DNA of 61,901 nucleotides from an uncultured Alistipes sp. Its GTDB lineage: Bacteria > Bacteroidota > Bacteroidia > Bacteroidales > Rikenellaceae. This document shows positions 38,379 to 47,658 of this stretch, piece by piece. Every line of letters starts with the position of its first letter. The first letter of the stretch is position 1. Under the pieces are notes generated by a model. It did no database searches. It was given only the letters and a program-made list of their open reading frames with translations, and was not told the origin of the DNA. The DNA is taken from positions 1-61,901 of the forward strand of contig CALUII010000004.1 in NCBI GenBank assembly GCA_944320665.1, read 5' to 3'. The position numbers and the translations under genes were made by a program.

Positions 38379-38983
38379 GACATCGACCCCTCCGTGGCCT
38401 GTTGTTGTTTGGTTTTCACGATCTTCTGGGCCGACTTGGAGAGGTTCTCCTCGTCCTCCATGAAGCGTTTGATCTTACGGATGGCGTCCTCGTAACCGGG
38501 AATCTGCACCTTCTCGTACAGGTTCACCTTCTGCGTCGTCTTGCGGCGCGCATAGTCCAGCAACTCCATCTTGCGGTTATAGACTTCATACTCGATCTCG
38601 AGCCGTGCCAGCCGTTTGAGCAGGTCGACGCCTGCCGCATACCACACCGGCGACGAAAAGAGATCGTAGGGCTGCTCCTCGAAGCGGATCTCCTCCAATA
38701 CGGGCGTACGGACGCCCGCAATCTTGCGAGCCGAGAGCTCGATGTCGGCAATGCGCACCAGCCCGGCATCGAATTCGCTCCAGAGCGACACCATGTAGTC
38801 GTACTCGGCCCGCATCGCGTCGAACTGCCGACGGAAGTCGGCGGCCGAGTCTTTCGCCCGCTTCACCTCGGAACGCAGCGCCGACTCCTTGCTCTTGATG
38901 GTCGGAAGGGCCTTCTGACGCATCTTGAGCTGCTTGCCGAGTTCGCCGAGCGACGTTTTGTTGTATTGGAATTTGATGGCCAT
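38375..38983 (-). CDS. atpD: V/A-type ATPase subunit D
   Basis: Central-stalk subunit that rotates in the A3B3 head. The 202-residue protein is almost wholly helical and highly charged, with the family opening FQYNKTSLGELGKQL, an antiparallel coiled coil formed by both termini, and the RTPVLEEIRFEE segment in the middle. It lies 6 bp after atpB. Confidence 0.92.
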   Translation of the reverse strand: MAIKFQYNKTSLGELGKQLKMRQKALPTIKSKESALRSEVKRAKDSAADFRRQFDAMRAEYDYMVSLWSEFDAGLVRIADIELSARKIAGVRTPVLEEIRFEEQPYDLFSSPVWYAAGVDLLKRLARLEIEYEVYNRKMELLDYARRKTTQKVNLYEKVQIPGYEDAIRKIKRFMEDEENLSKSAQKIVKTKQQQATEGSMS

Positions 38984-38989
38984 AGGGCA

Positions 38990-40312
38990 TTAAGCTTCTT
39001 TCCAGTATTTCTTGATGAGCTCCTCCTTGATGGCCACCTCCTCCTTCGAGAAGTAGGTCGCAAAGAGACGCCATGCCGTGTCGAGCATCTCCTCGATACC
39101 GATGTTCACGTCGATCGACAACAGCTTCTCCGAGTAGTCGTGGGCAAACTTCAGCGCACGTTCGTCGTAGTCCGACAAGTCGAAACCGTTCTCAAGTTTG
39201 GTCTTGGCATTGGCCGCATCGGCATAGAGACGCACGCAGGCATTCATCACCTGCGGATGGTCCTCGCGGGTCTTCTTGCCGATGACGAGCTGCTTCAGAC
39301 GCGACAGCGAACGGAACGGATCGACGATGACCTTACCCGTATCGGAGTCGTTGCGCAGGAAGAGCTGGCCCTCTGTGATGTAACCCGTGTTGTCGGGCAC
39401 GGCGTGGGTGATATCGCCGCCCGAAAGCGTCGTCACGGCAATGATCGTGATCGAACCGCCGTTGGGCAGCTGCACGGCCTTCTCGTAGATCTTCGCCAGG
39501 TCCGAATAGAGCGATCCGGGCATCGAGTCCTTCGACGGGATCTGGTCCATACGGTTCGAGACGATGGCCAGCGCATCGGCATAAAGCGTCATGTCGGTCA
39601 GCAGCACGAGGACCTTCTCGCCCTTGTCAACGGCGAAGTACTCGGCCGCCGTCAGGGCCATGTCCGGGACGAGCAGACGCTCGACGGGCGGGTTCTCGGT
39701 CGTATTGACGAACGAGACGATACGGTCCAATGCACCGGCGTTCTCGAAGACCGCCTTGAAGTAGAGGAAGTCGTCGTTCGTCAGACCCATACCGCCGAGG
39801 ATGATCTTGTCGGCCTTGGCACGCAGTGCCACGTTAGCCATCACGGCGTTGTAGGGCTGGTCCGGGTCAGCGAAAAAGGGAATCTTCTGTCCCGTCACGA
39901 TCGTATTGTTGAGGTCGATGCCGGCGATACCCGTAGCGATGAGCTCCGACGGCTGCAAACGTTTGAACGGGTTGACCGTCGGGCCACCAATCTCGCGTGC
40001 CTCGCCCTCGATCGGTTCGCCCCCTTCGAGCGGCTCACCGTAGGCGTTGAAGAAGCGCCCGGCCAACTGGTCCGACACGCGGAGCTTCGGCGGCTCACCG
40101 TGGAAGATCACCTCCGAGTCGGTCGCCAGGCCCTCCGTTCCGGCAAAGACCTGCAGCGTCACGTGGTCGCCCATGATCTTCACCACCTGGGCCAGCTTGC
40201 CGCCCACCGTAGCCAGTTCGTCGTTGCCCACACCCGTGGCACGGAGCGTCACCGTAGCCTTGGTGATGTTGTCGATTTTGGTATATATTTTCTGAAATGC
40301 ACGTGTTGTCAT
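38990..40312 (-). CDS. atpB: V/A-type ATPase subunit B
   Basis: Non-catalytic nucleotide-binding subunit of the A3B3 head, 440 residues. It has the N-terminal barrel with GDHVTLQVFAGTEGL, the ELIATGIAGIDLNNTIVTGQKIPFF segment where the catalytic P-loop is replaced, and the LTDMTLYADALAIVSNRMDQIPS region typical of V-type B subunits. It lies 17 bp after atpA in the same operon. Confidence 0.95.
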   Translation of the reverse strand: MTTRAFQKIYTKIDNITKATVTLRATGVGNDELATVGGKLAQVVKIMGDHVTLQVFAGTEGLATDSEVIFHGEPPKLRVSDQLAGRFFNAYGEPLEGGEPIEGEAREIGGPTVNPFKRLQPSELIATGIAGIDLNNTIVTGQKIPFFADPDQPYNAVMANVALRAKADKIILGGMGLTNDDFLYFKAVFENAGALDRIVSFVNTTENPPVERLLVPDMALTAAEYFAVDKGEKVLVLLTDMTLYADALAIVSNRMDQIPSKDSMPGSLYSDLAKIYEKAVQLPNGGSITIIAVTTLSGGDITHAVPDNTGYITEGQLFLRNDSDTGKVIVDPFRSLSRLKQLVIGKKTREDHPQVMNACVRLYADAANAKTKLENGFDLSDYDERALKFAHDYSEKLLSIDVNIGIEEMLDTAWRLFATYFSKEEVAIKEELIKKYWKEA

Positions 40313-40329
40313 GACTCTACACCCTCCTC

Positions 40330-42087
40330 TTATTTAGACGATTTTTCGTTCAGATACTCCTCAATGCGGCGTTTGTACTCCTCGAACTTCTCCGACTTCC
40401 ACTCGGCGTAGTTCATCTGGCGGAAGAGGTTGATGAGTCCCTTGAAGAACTGCGAGCACTCCTCGAAGTCGCCGAAACCGAAATCCCGACGGCAGATTCC
40501 GAGCACCATCTCGTACATCATCTTCTGACGCTCGATCGGGCAGTTGGCGTCGATGTTGTCGAAGGCATCCTGCTGCAGGATCACGAAGTCGATCAACTCC
40601 GATTTCCAGAAGCGTTCGTGGTACTCGACCGGCACGCCGTCGTCACCCAGGATATTGATCTGGTCGTTGGCCTCCTTACCGCGCTGCACGATCGTCTTGC
40701 CGGCATAGACCAGATCGACCCAATCCTTCTCGATGTGTTCGTCGAGATACTGGCGGATTTCGGGATACTCCAGATACTTCGAATAGGACTCCAGCGGATC
40801 GATGGCCGGGTAACGTTTCGAGTCGGCACGTCCCTGCGACAGGGCGTAGAAGCAGCGGGCCGCCTTCTTCGTCGACTCGGTCACCGGCTCCTTGAGGTTA
40901 CCGCCGGCCGGCGACACCGTACCGAGGAAGGTGACCGAACCGGTTTCGCCGTTGTTGAGCTTCACCAGACCGGCACGCGAGTAGAAATTCGAGATGATGG
41001 CCGAAAGGTCCATCGGGAAGGCATCCTGACCGGGCAGCTCCTCCAGACGGTTCGACATCTCACGCAACGCCTGTGCCCAACGCGACGTCGAGTCGGCCAT
41101 CACCAACACCTTCAGCCCCATTGAACGGTAGTATTCGCCGATGGTCATACCCGTATAGACCGACGCCTCACGCGCCGCAACGGGCATGTTCGACGTATTG
41201 CAGATGATGATCGTACGCTCCATCAGCTTGTGACCCGTACGCGGGTCGACCAGTTCGGGGAACTCCTTGAAGATCTCGACCACCTCGTTGGCACGCTCGC
41301 CGCACGCCACCATGATGATCACGTCGGCATCGGCCTGCTTCGAAATGGCGTGCTGCAGCACCGTCTTTCCGGCGCCGAACGGCCCCGGAATAAAGCCCGT
41401 ACCCCCCTCGGCCATCGGGTTGAACGTATCAATGGCACGCACACCCGTCTCCATCACGCGCGACGGACGCGGCTTCTCCGCATAACAGCGGATCGCCTGC
41501 TTCACGGGCCACTTCTGCACCATCGTCACTTCGTGGTCGCGCCCCTCGGCATCGGTCAGCACGGCCATCGTGTCGGTCACCTTGTAGCTTCCGGCCGGAG
41601 CCACGCTCTTGACCGTATAGTGATCCGTCATCACGAACGGAACCATAATCTTGTGGTTCACCCACTGCTCCTTCACCTCACCGAGCCACGCGCCGGCCAT
41701 CACCTTGTCGCCGGGCCGGGCCAGCGGGCTGAAATCCCACCGCGCCTCGTAGTCGACCGGATCGGTAATCGACCCGCGCGCAATGAAGAGTCCCTCCATC
41801 TTCTCGAGGTCGTTCTGCAGACCGTCGTAGTTGCGCGACAGCAGACCCGGGGCCAGCGTCGCCTCGAGCATGTGTCCCTCGAACTCCACGCGGTCGCCGA
41901 TCTTCAGCCCGCGCGTGCTGTCGAAAACCTGTACATAGGCCTCGTCGCCCATGACCTTGATGACCTCGGCCATCATGCGGTCATCCCCCGCATACACGTG
42001 ACAGATCTCGTTCTGTCCGACCGGACCGTCGGCCTTGACGATCACGATGTTGGAAATGATACCGTTTACACGTCCTGTAGTTTTCAT
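40330..42087 (-). CDS. atpA: V/A-type ATPase catalytic subunit A
   Basis: Catalytic ATP-hydrolysing or ATP-making subunit, 585 residues. The P-loop GPFGAGKTVLQH is near residue 232, followed by MVACGERANEV and the DSTSRWAQALREMSNRLEE region; the V-type non-homologous insertion lies before the P-loop. Preceded by the DUF2764 gene, followed by atpB. Confidence 0.97.
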   Translation of the reverse strand: MKTTGRVNGIISNIVIVKADGPVGQNEICHVYAGDDRMMAEVIKVMGDEAYVQVFDSTRGLKIGDRVEFEGHMLEATLAPGLLSRNYDGLQNDLEKMEGLFIARGSITDPVDYEARWDFSPLARPGDKVMAGAWLGEVKEQWVNHKIMVPFVMTDHYTVKSVAPAGSYKVTDTMAVLTDAEGRDHEVTMVQKWPVKQAIRCYAEKPRPSRVMETGVRAIDTFNPMAEGGTGFIPGPFGAGKTVLQHAISKQADADVIIMVACGERANEVVEIFKEFPELVDPRTGHKLMERTIIICNTSNMPVAAREASVYTGMTIGEYYRSMGLKVLVMADSTSRWAQALREMSNRLEELPGQDAFPMDLSAIISNFYSRAGLVKLNNGETGSVTFLGTVSPAGGNLKEPVTESTKKAARCFYALSQGRADSKRYPAIDPLESYSKYLEYPEIRQYLDEHIEKDWVDLVYAGKTIVQRGKEANDQINILGDDGVPVEYHERFWKSELIDFVILQQDAFDNIDANCPIERQKMMYEMVLGICRRDFGFGDFEECSQFFKGLINLFRQMNYAEWKSEKFEEYKRRIEEYLNEKSSK

Positions 42088-42105
42088 ATATGATTGTTTC
42101 GTTCT

Positions 42106-42939
42106 CTATTGTTTGTTGATCCACTCCTTGCCCTCGAGTTCCGACATCAGCCGTCCGAACATTTCGCGGCCGCGACGTACGTCGAGACGAGCCCAGCGCG
42201 CCACCAGGTTCACACGCACGAGGTATGCCATGAGGGCGTCGATATTGAAGTAATCGAAAGCCGTGAGGGCCACCGATTCGTTCCAGCGCACCACGTCGAT
42301 CTTATGCTCCTTTTCGACGAGATTGGGCTCTTCGTTCACCGCCGCAATGACGGCATCGATCCAGGGCAGCTCGCCGCGCAGGCCGAAATCGGCCGCCGAA
42401 CTGCGCCGGAGTTGATCGACCACCTCGCCGTCGCCCACGACAACCTCCTCGATTGCACGGCCTGCGGCACGGGCGACCACGGCGGCCGTCAGGTTGCGCA
42501 GGTTGCGGTCGAAAAGCGACCACGCACGCAGAAATCGGCTCGATGAAGCGGCACACTCGGCGTAATAGGCCTCGAAGAGCGACTGTTCAAACCGTCGTTC
42601 GAGGTTCATCTCCTCGGCCTCCTCCCCCTCGGGATCGGCATAGGCACGCACCACATTGGCCACACGCGACGGAAGGCGGTGCGGCTGCTTGAGCTCCTCG
42701 GCCAGCTCCTCACGCGAGAGATTGCCCAACGGATTGAACGCCTCGCGTCCGGCACGCCGTGCCACGAGGTTCTCGCAGTCGTAATAGCCATAGAGCAGAC
42801 GCACGGCACGAGCATCGCGCGACGAGACACCTGCAAGCACCTCGTCGATGATGGCCCGGGCGTCGAACCCCTTGGTGTCGGCATCGAGCGCATAGTCGCG
42901 CAGGCCGGCCACCAGACAATAATATTCGGATCCGAACAT
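42106..42939 (-). CDS. DUF2764 protein of the V/A-ATPase operon
   Basis: A 277-residue, mainly helical, acidic cytoplasmic protein with the family opening FGSEYYCLVAGLRDY. Genes of this family sit between E and A in the V/A-ATPase operons of Bacteroidetes, Chlamydia and spirochaetes, where a canonical operon has subunit C (and F). I therefore infer it replaces C, linking the central stalk to the membrane rotor, but no C-like motif can be shown by eye. Confidence 0.82.
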   Translation of the reverse strand: MFGSEYYCLVAGLRDYALDADTKGFDARAIIDEVLAGVSSRDARAVRLLYGYYDCENLVARRAGREAFNPLGNLSREELAEELKQPHRLPSRVANVVRAYADPEGEEAEEMNLERRFEQSLFEAYYAECAASSSRFLRAWSLFDRNLRNLTAAVVARAAGRAIEEVVVGDGEVVDQLRRSSAADFGLRGELPWIDAVIAAVNEEPNLVEKEHKIDVVRWNESVALTAFDYFNIDALMAYLVRVNLVARWARLDVRRGREMFGRLMSELEGKEWINKQ

Positions 42940-42942
42940 GGA

Positions 42943-43557
42943 TTAAGCCTCGTAAAGCAGTTTGAACACTTTGTCGCGCAGGTATTCGCCCAGCAGCGCC
43001 TCGAAATCGGCATCCGAGAACGAGAGGTAGTACCCGCCCTCTTTCGTGCCGACACGGAAGCCCGTGCGCACCTCCTTCGACCAGCCCACCTCGATGCCGG
43101 CAGCCAGCAGTTCCTTGGTTACGGCAGTGAACGCAGCGTCGAGTTTTTCACGTTCGCTCTCGGGCAACAGCGCCTGCAGTTCGACCTTCGACGAAGCGGC
43201 CCCGCTCCAGTTGCGCGCCACGGACAGGAGGATCTCCTTGATGAATGCCGGATCCATCGTCGCCTCCTTCACGGCCGGAGTCACGGCCCGCGCCACGATC
43301 ATCGTCGCAATCTCAGACTTGATCTTCGCCACGGCCTGACGACCGGCCAGCGAGATTTCGGTCATGGCATTCTTCTCCGCATCCTCGGCCTTCGTCTGGG
43401 CCTTCTTCACGATCTCCTCCGCTTCGGCCTGGGCCGCAGCCACGATCTTTGCCGCCTCGGTCTTGGCCTCGGCAACCAGTCGGTCGGCCTCCGTGCGACC
43501 CTTCTCCAAGCCCTCGGCATAGAGCTTCTGCGTCAATTCCTGCAGTTTGTTTTCCAT
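42943..43557 (-). CDS. atpE: V/A-type ATPase subunit E
   Basis: Peripheral-stalk subunit. The 204-residue protein begins with about 90 residues of Ala/Glu/Lys-rich helix (coiled coil, KTEAAKIVAAAQAEAEE) and ends with a globular domain with GYYLSFSDADFEALLGEYLRD. First gene of the seven-gene operon E-DUF2764-A-B-D-I-K, behind a TATATTTG element. No separate subunit G/H partner is visible. Confidence 0.88.
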   Translation of the reverse strand: MENKLQELTQKLYAEGLEKGRTEADRLVAEAKTEAAKIVAAAQAEAEEIVKKAQTKAEDAEKNAMTEISLAGRQAVAKIKSEIATMIVARAVTPAVKEATMDPAFIKEILLSVARNWSGAASSKVELQALLPESEREKLDAAFTAVTKELLAAGIEVGWSKEVRTGFRVGTKEGGYYLSFSDADFEALLGEYLRDKVFKLLYEA

Positions 43558-43606
43558 AGTGTGCTGTATATTTTACAATTTTGTTACGTTCGATTTTCCA
43601 ACCCCA

Positions 43607-43614
43607 CAAATATA
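43607..43614 (-). promoter_or_regulatory. -7 element of the V/A-ATPase operon
   Basis: TATATTTG on the minus strand (43614-43607), 50 nt before atpE. No -33 TTG is visible at the usual spacing. Confidence 0.65.
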
Positions 43615-43681
43615 ACCAAGAATCCGAAAAATTCGTATTTTCTCTTCCGAATTTTCACACATTAGACCCCAAAATCACAAC

Positions 43682-43729
43682 AAAAACGAGCGAAGGGTAA
43701 AACGACCGTATTGACCGTCCCTTCGCTCG
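43682..43729 (-). terminator. Terminator of the DUF4301 gene
   Basis: 11-bp perfect stem 43687-43697 / 43719-43729, followed on the minus strand by a run of T (complement of 43682-43686). It separates the DUF4301 gene from the ATPase operon, which runs the same way. Confidence 0.85.
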
Positions 43730-43762
43730 CCGAGAAGCCTTGCAACCGCCCTCGAAACGATC

Positions 43763-45196
43763 CTACTGATGCTCCGGGCGCAACAGATCGAGCACCGTTT
43801 TCACGGGCGAAAAGGTCGTAATCGGCACCTCAACGAAGACCGTATTCCATCGGGCCATGGCGCCATTCCACAGTCCGGGCAGCTCCTGTGCACGCAGCGG
43901 ACGGCCATCGCTCGACTTCGACGAGATGAAGCCCGTCGACGGATCGACATACTGCCGCAGGTCGAACTTGCCTTCGCGCGACGTACGCACGCCGCAAACC
44001 AGATCGACCGGATTGAAATGCGTTGCCTGCTTCATGAGCGGCTGGTCCTCGGGGGCAATCTGACTCGACTCGGCAATCTGCAGCGTCTCCAGCCCGTCGT
44101 CGCCTGCCACCCAGAAAGGGCCGCCGCCCGGCTCGCCCTGGTTGCGGACCATGCCGCATACGCGAATCGGGCGATCCAGCACGGACTTGAGCAGGGGCGT
44201 ATTGTAATCGGCCGGCAACTTCACGCAGAGACACTTCTCGACAAACTCGGCAATGGGTTCCAACTCTGCACCGCCCACTTCGAGCGCACGCAAGTATTCG
44301 AACGCCCGCGCCTGCAGATCGAGCAGCACGCCGGCCAATACCTTTTTCCAATGGATCGTATCGCCGCGACGGGCGTCGGTCGTCACGTTGTCGATGTTCT
44401 TGACGAAGATCAGGTCGGCGTCGATCTCGTTGAGGTTTTCGATCAGCGCGCCGTGGCCCGCCGGACGGAAAAGCAGCCGACCGTCGGCCGTACGGAACGG
44501 CGTATTGTCGGGATTCACGGCCAACGTATCGGTCGAGGGCTTCTGAACCGAGTAGCTGATCTCGTAGCGGACGCCGAAGCGCTCCTCGTAACGTCCCTTG
44601 CGGACATCGATCAACGCCCGGAAGGCCTCCAGATGTTCGGGCGAAACGGTGAAGTGAATGCGCACGACGTGATCCGCCGCAGCATACTCGGCCCCTTCGA
44701 CCAGATGCTCCTCGGCCGCCTTGCGCGCTCCGTCGGCATAGGCATGGAAGGTCACCAGCCCCTTGGGCTTCCTGCCGTAGCACAGACCGTCGTTCACGAT
44801 GGCGTCGACCACCGCACGGTCATCGGCCCCGGCAGGCAGACAGGCCTGCAGTTCGGGCCAGAAGGCAAACCGCTCGATATTGCCGAGCAGCGTATCAATC
44901 CCCGGACCGCGCCGGCCTTCGTTCAGGAATTCGTACAGCTCCTTGAACATGCGGGTCGCGGCGCCCGACGCGGGCACGAACTTCACGATGCGCAGTCCGT
45001 CGGCCTCGCGCTCGTAGCGGGCCGCAGCCGCGGCCGCCTGCTCGGGCCGCAGCACCAGGATGCCGTCGCCGGCCGAGGCGGCCCGAACTACATGCAGGGA
45101 CGGAAAACCGCGACGGAAATTTTCGATCTGACGCAGCACCGCCTCCTCCGTGAGGCCGTGTTGTGCTATCTGAGACAAATCGGTGGATGTGAACAT
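43763..45196 (-). CDS. DUF4301 family protein, nucleotidyltransferase-like
   Basis: A 477-residue cytoplasmic protein of a family largely confined to Bacteroidetes. I see VPASGAATRMFKELYEFLN (about residues 75-93), GRLLFRPAGHGALIENLNEIDADLIFVKNIDNV (read in two pieces around residue 240), and a late VFVEVPITTFSPVKTVLDLLRPEHQ. The first two resemble the nucleotide-binding loop and the sugar/metal region of UDP-sugar pyrophosphorylases, so a GT-A nucleotidyltransferase fold is my inference. Substrate unknown. Divergent from murB with 78 bp between. Confidence 0.8.
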   Translation of the reverse strand: MFTSTDLSQIAQHGLTEEAVLRQIENFRRGFPSLHVVRAASAGDGILVLRPEQAAAAAARYEREADGLRIVKFVPASGAATRMFKELYEFLNEGRRGPGIDTLLGNIERFAFWPELQACLPAGADDRAVVDAIVNDGLCYGRKPKGLVTFHAYADGARKAAEEHLVEGAEYAAADHVVRIHFTVSPEHLEAFRALIDVRKGRYEERFGVRYEISYSVQKPSTDTLAVNPDNTPFRTADGRLLFRPAGHGALIENLNEIDADLIFVKNIDNVTTDARRGDTIHWKKVLAGVLLDLQARAFEYLRALEVGGAELEPIAEFVEKCLCVKLPADYNTPLLKSVLDRPIRVCGMVRNQGEPGGGPFWVAGDDGLETLQIAESSQIAPEDQPLMKQATHFNPVDLVCGVRTSREGKFDLRQYVDPSTGFISSKSSDGRPLRAQELPGLWNGAMARWNTVFVEVPITTFSPVKTVLDLLRPEHQ

Positions 45197-45261
45197 AGGT
45201 TGTTGTTAATAGGTGAATTTCGTTCGGTTCGCAAATCTCTTCAAAACTAATAAAAATTTCC

Positions 45262-45269
45262 TAACTTTG
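45262..45269 (+). promoter_or_regulatory. -7 element immediately upstream of murB
   Basis: TAACTTTG at 45262-45269, ending only 5 nt before the murB ATG. Transcription would start at or next to the start codon. Confidence 0.65.
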
Positions 45270-45274
45270 CAATC

Positions 45275-46285
45275 ATGATACACGAATTTCACAACCTTTC
45301 GCTCCGCACGCGCAACAGTTTCGGCGTCGAACAGCGGGCCGCACGGCTCATCGAGTTCGACACCGAGGAGGAGTTGCGCACGCTCTTCGCGGAGTCAGTG
45401 CCGGATCGATGGATGGTCCTCGCCGGCGGCAACAACATCCTCTTCACGCAGGATTACGACGGCACGCTCCTCGTGCCGCGCGGAGAGGCAATCCGCCTGC
45501 TCGACGAAGAGGGCGACCGCGTACGCATCGAGGCCGAAGCCGGCGTCGAGTGGGACGACCTGGTCGCATGGTGCGCGGAGCAGGGGCTGTGGGGGATGGA
45601 AAACCTCTCGCTCATCCCGGGCAAGGTGGGCGCCGCACCGGTGCAGAATATCGGAGCGTACGGTTGCGAGGCAAAGGATGTGATCGAAAGTGTGCGGATG
45701 TTCTGTCCCGCGACACAGAACTTCCTCGTACTGGCCGCCGAACACTGCTCCTTCGGCTACCGTGAGAGCGTCTTCAAACACGAACTGCGCGGACGCGTGG
45801 TGATCACCTCGGTTACCTTCCGGCTCAGCCGCACCCCCCGCCCGAACCTCGGATACGGCGACCTGGCGCGCGAGGTCGAGGCACGCGGCGGCGCCTCGCT
45901 CGACAACATCCGCGCAGCGGTCTGCGCCATCCGCCGCTCGAAACTGCCCGACCCGGCCGTGCTGGGGAATGCCGGCAGCTTCTTCAAGAATCCGGTGGTC
46001 GACCGCACGACGGCCGACCGGCTCCGGACCCGATATCCCGACATGCCGACCTATCCGACGGCTGACCCCGAGCGCGTGAAACTCGCAGCCGGATGGCTCA
46101 TCGACCGGGCCGGACTGAAGGGCCACCGCGAGGGACACGTGGGGGTACACGACCGCCAGGCCCTCGTGTTGGTAAACCACGGCGGCGCCACAGGCGGCGA
46201 GGTCATTGCCCTGGCCCGCAAGATCCAGCACACGATCAACGAACGTTTCGGTGTGGCGATCGACACGGAAGTCAATATCTTGTAA
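45275..46285 (+). CDS. murB: UDP-N-acetylenolpyruvoylglucosamine reductase
   Basis: FAD-dependent second step of UDP-MurNAc synthesis for peptidoglycan. The 336-residue type I enzyme shows TRNSFGVEQ near the start (as in the family's WNTFGI), GGNNILFTQDYDG, the FAD-binding ENLSLIPGKVGAAPVQNIGAYG and GYRESVFKHE, the catalytic GNAGSFFKNPVV, and AAGWLIDRAGLKG. The N-terminal match leaves no room for a later start, so the promoter geometry implies a leaderless mRNA. First gene of murB-tilS-holA-class IV. Confidence 0.97.
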   Translation: MIHEFHNLSLRTRNSFGVEQRAARLIEFDTEEELRTLFAESVPDRWMVLAGGNNILFTQDYDGTLLVPRGEAIRLLDEEGDRVRIEAEAGVEWDDLVAWCAEQGLWGMENLSLIPGKVGAAPVQNIGAYGCEAKDVIESVRMFCPATQNFLVLAAEHCSFGYRESVFKHELRGRVVITSVTFRLSRTPRPNLGYGDLAREVEARGGASLDNIRAAVCAIRRSKLPDPAVLGNAGSFFKNPVVDRTTADRLRTRYPDMPTYPTADPERVKLAAGWLIDRAGLKGHREGHVGVHDRQALVLVNHGGATGGEVIALARKIQHTINERFGVAIDTEVNIL

Positions 46286-46308
46286 AAAACGAAGAGATCC
46301 TACGCATT

Positions 46309-47652
46309 ATGACTCTTTCGGATGGTTTTTCACGTTACGTCCGCGAAAACGGACTCTTCACACACGACGACCGCATTCTGCTGACCGTCTCGGGCGGCGT
46401 CGACTCGATGGTGATGCTCACGCTCTTCGTCGAGGCGGGATACCGCGTAGGCGTTGCCCACTGCAACTTCCAGCTGCGCGGCACCGAAAGCGAGGAGGAT
46501 GAGCTGCTCGTCGAGCAGGAGGCCGCCAAATACGGCGTCCCATTCTACAACCGACGCTTCGAAACGGCCGCCGAGATGGACCGCACGGGCGAATCGATGG
46601 AGATGGCCGCACGACGGCTGCGCTACGCCTGGTTCGACGAACTGTGCCGCAACGAAGGCTACACGACCGTCGCCATCGCCCACCACGCCGACGACTCGAT
46701 CGAGACCTTCTTCATCAACCTGCTGCGCGGCACGGGGCTGCGCGGCCTCACCGGCATCTCGACCCAGCGCGGGCAGATCGTCCGCCCGCTGATGTTCGCC
46801 TCACGCAAGGAGATCCTCGAATATGCCGTCGCACACCACATCCCCTTCCGCGAGGACTCGACCAACAAGTCGACCAAATACCTGCGCAACAAGATCCGCC
46901 TGGGACTGATTCCGCGCATCCGCGAGATCAACCCCAAGTTCACCGACCTGATGCGCCGCAACATCGAACGGCTGACCGATGCCCAGCTCTTCATCAACCG
47001 ATGCATGGAGCGCGTACGCCGCGACGCCGTCACCTCGGCCAACGGCACGGATACGATCCATATCGACCACATCGGCGCCGACTTCCCGATGGGATTCGTC
47101 ATCTACGAGTTGCTCAACCCGACCTACGGTTTCAAGGGCGACGTGGTCGATGCACTGTGTCTCGCCCTGGAACAGGGACACGTCGGCCGACGCTTCTATT
47201 CACGCGAATATACGGCCGTCACCGACCGCGGCACGATCCTCATTACGCGCACCACACCGGACGATGCCTGCGAGGTCACGGTCGCCGAAGGCGCCTCGCG
47301 CGCCTACTGCGGCAATGCGGTGCTCTACTTCGAACGGTGCGACATCGACACGATCCAGGAGTTCAACACCCCGCCCCACGTTGCATTGCTCGACGCCGAC
47401 CGGCTCGAATGGCCGCTCACGCTGCGCCGCTGGCGCGAGGGCGACGCATTCATCCCCTACGGCATGACGGGACACAAGAAGGTGAGCGACTTCCTGGTCG
47501 ACGCCAAGGTGTCGCTGCCCGAAAAACAGCGCCAGTTCGTGCTCACGTCGGGCGGCGAGATCGTCTGGCTTGTGGGCCGGCGCATCGACGACCGCTACGG
47601 GCTCACGAAGCAGACCGAAAACGTGCTGCGCATCACCAAAGAGATCATCTGA
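46309..47652 (+). CDS. tilS: tRNA(Ile)-lysidine synthase
   Basis: Converts C34 of tRNA-Ile(CAU) to lysidine, essential for AUA decoding. The 447-residue protein has the PP-loop SGGVDSMVML (about residues 27-36), HCNFQLRGTES, EMAARRLRYAWF, AHHADDSIETFFINLLRGTGLRGLTG, and the C-terminal domain with LTLRRWREGDAFIPYGMTGHKKVSDFL. The start ATG at 46309 lies 23 bp after murB. Confidence 0.95.
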   Translation: MTLSDGFSRYVRENGLFTHDDRILLTVSGGVDSMVMLTLFVEAGYRVGVAHCNFQLRGTESEEDELLVEQEAAKYGVPFYNRRFETAAEMDRTGESMEMAARRLRYAWFDELCRNEGYTTVAIAHHADDSIETFFINLLRGTGLRGLTGISTQRGQIVRPLMFASRKEILEYAVAHHIPFREDSTNKSTKYLRNKIRLGLIPRIREINPKFTDLMRRNIERLTDAQLFINRCMERVRRDAVTSANGTDTIHIDHIGADFPMGFVIYELLNPTYGFKGDVVDALCLALEQGHVGRRFYSREYTAVTDRGTILITRTTPDDACEVTVAEGASRAYCGNAVLYFERCDIDTIQEFNTPPHVALLDADRLEWPLTLRRWREGDAFIPYGMTGHKKVSDFLVDAKVSLPEKQRQFVLTSGGEIVWLVGRRIDDRYGLTKQTENVLRITKEII

Positions 47653-47658
47653 CGCACC

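Noticed and set aside
36615-40411. Two long plus-strand frames opposite atpI and atpD/atpB
   Set aside because: Both are antisense shadows: low-complexity His/Arg/Glu composition, and the minus-strand ATPase subunits are clearly coding.
43769-45250. 493-codon frame opposite the DUF4301 gene
   Set aside because: It is a shadow of the reverse-strand gene; its apparent start falls in the DUF4301 C-terminus and no domain is seen.
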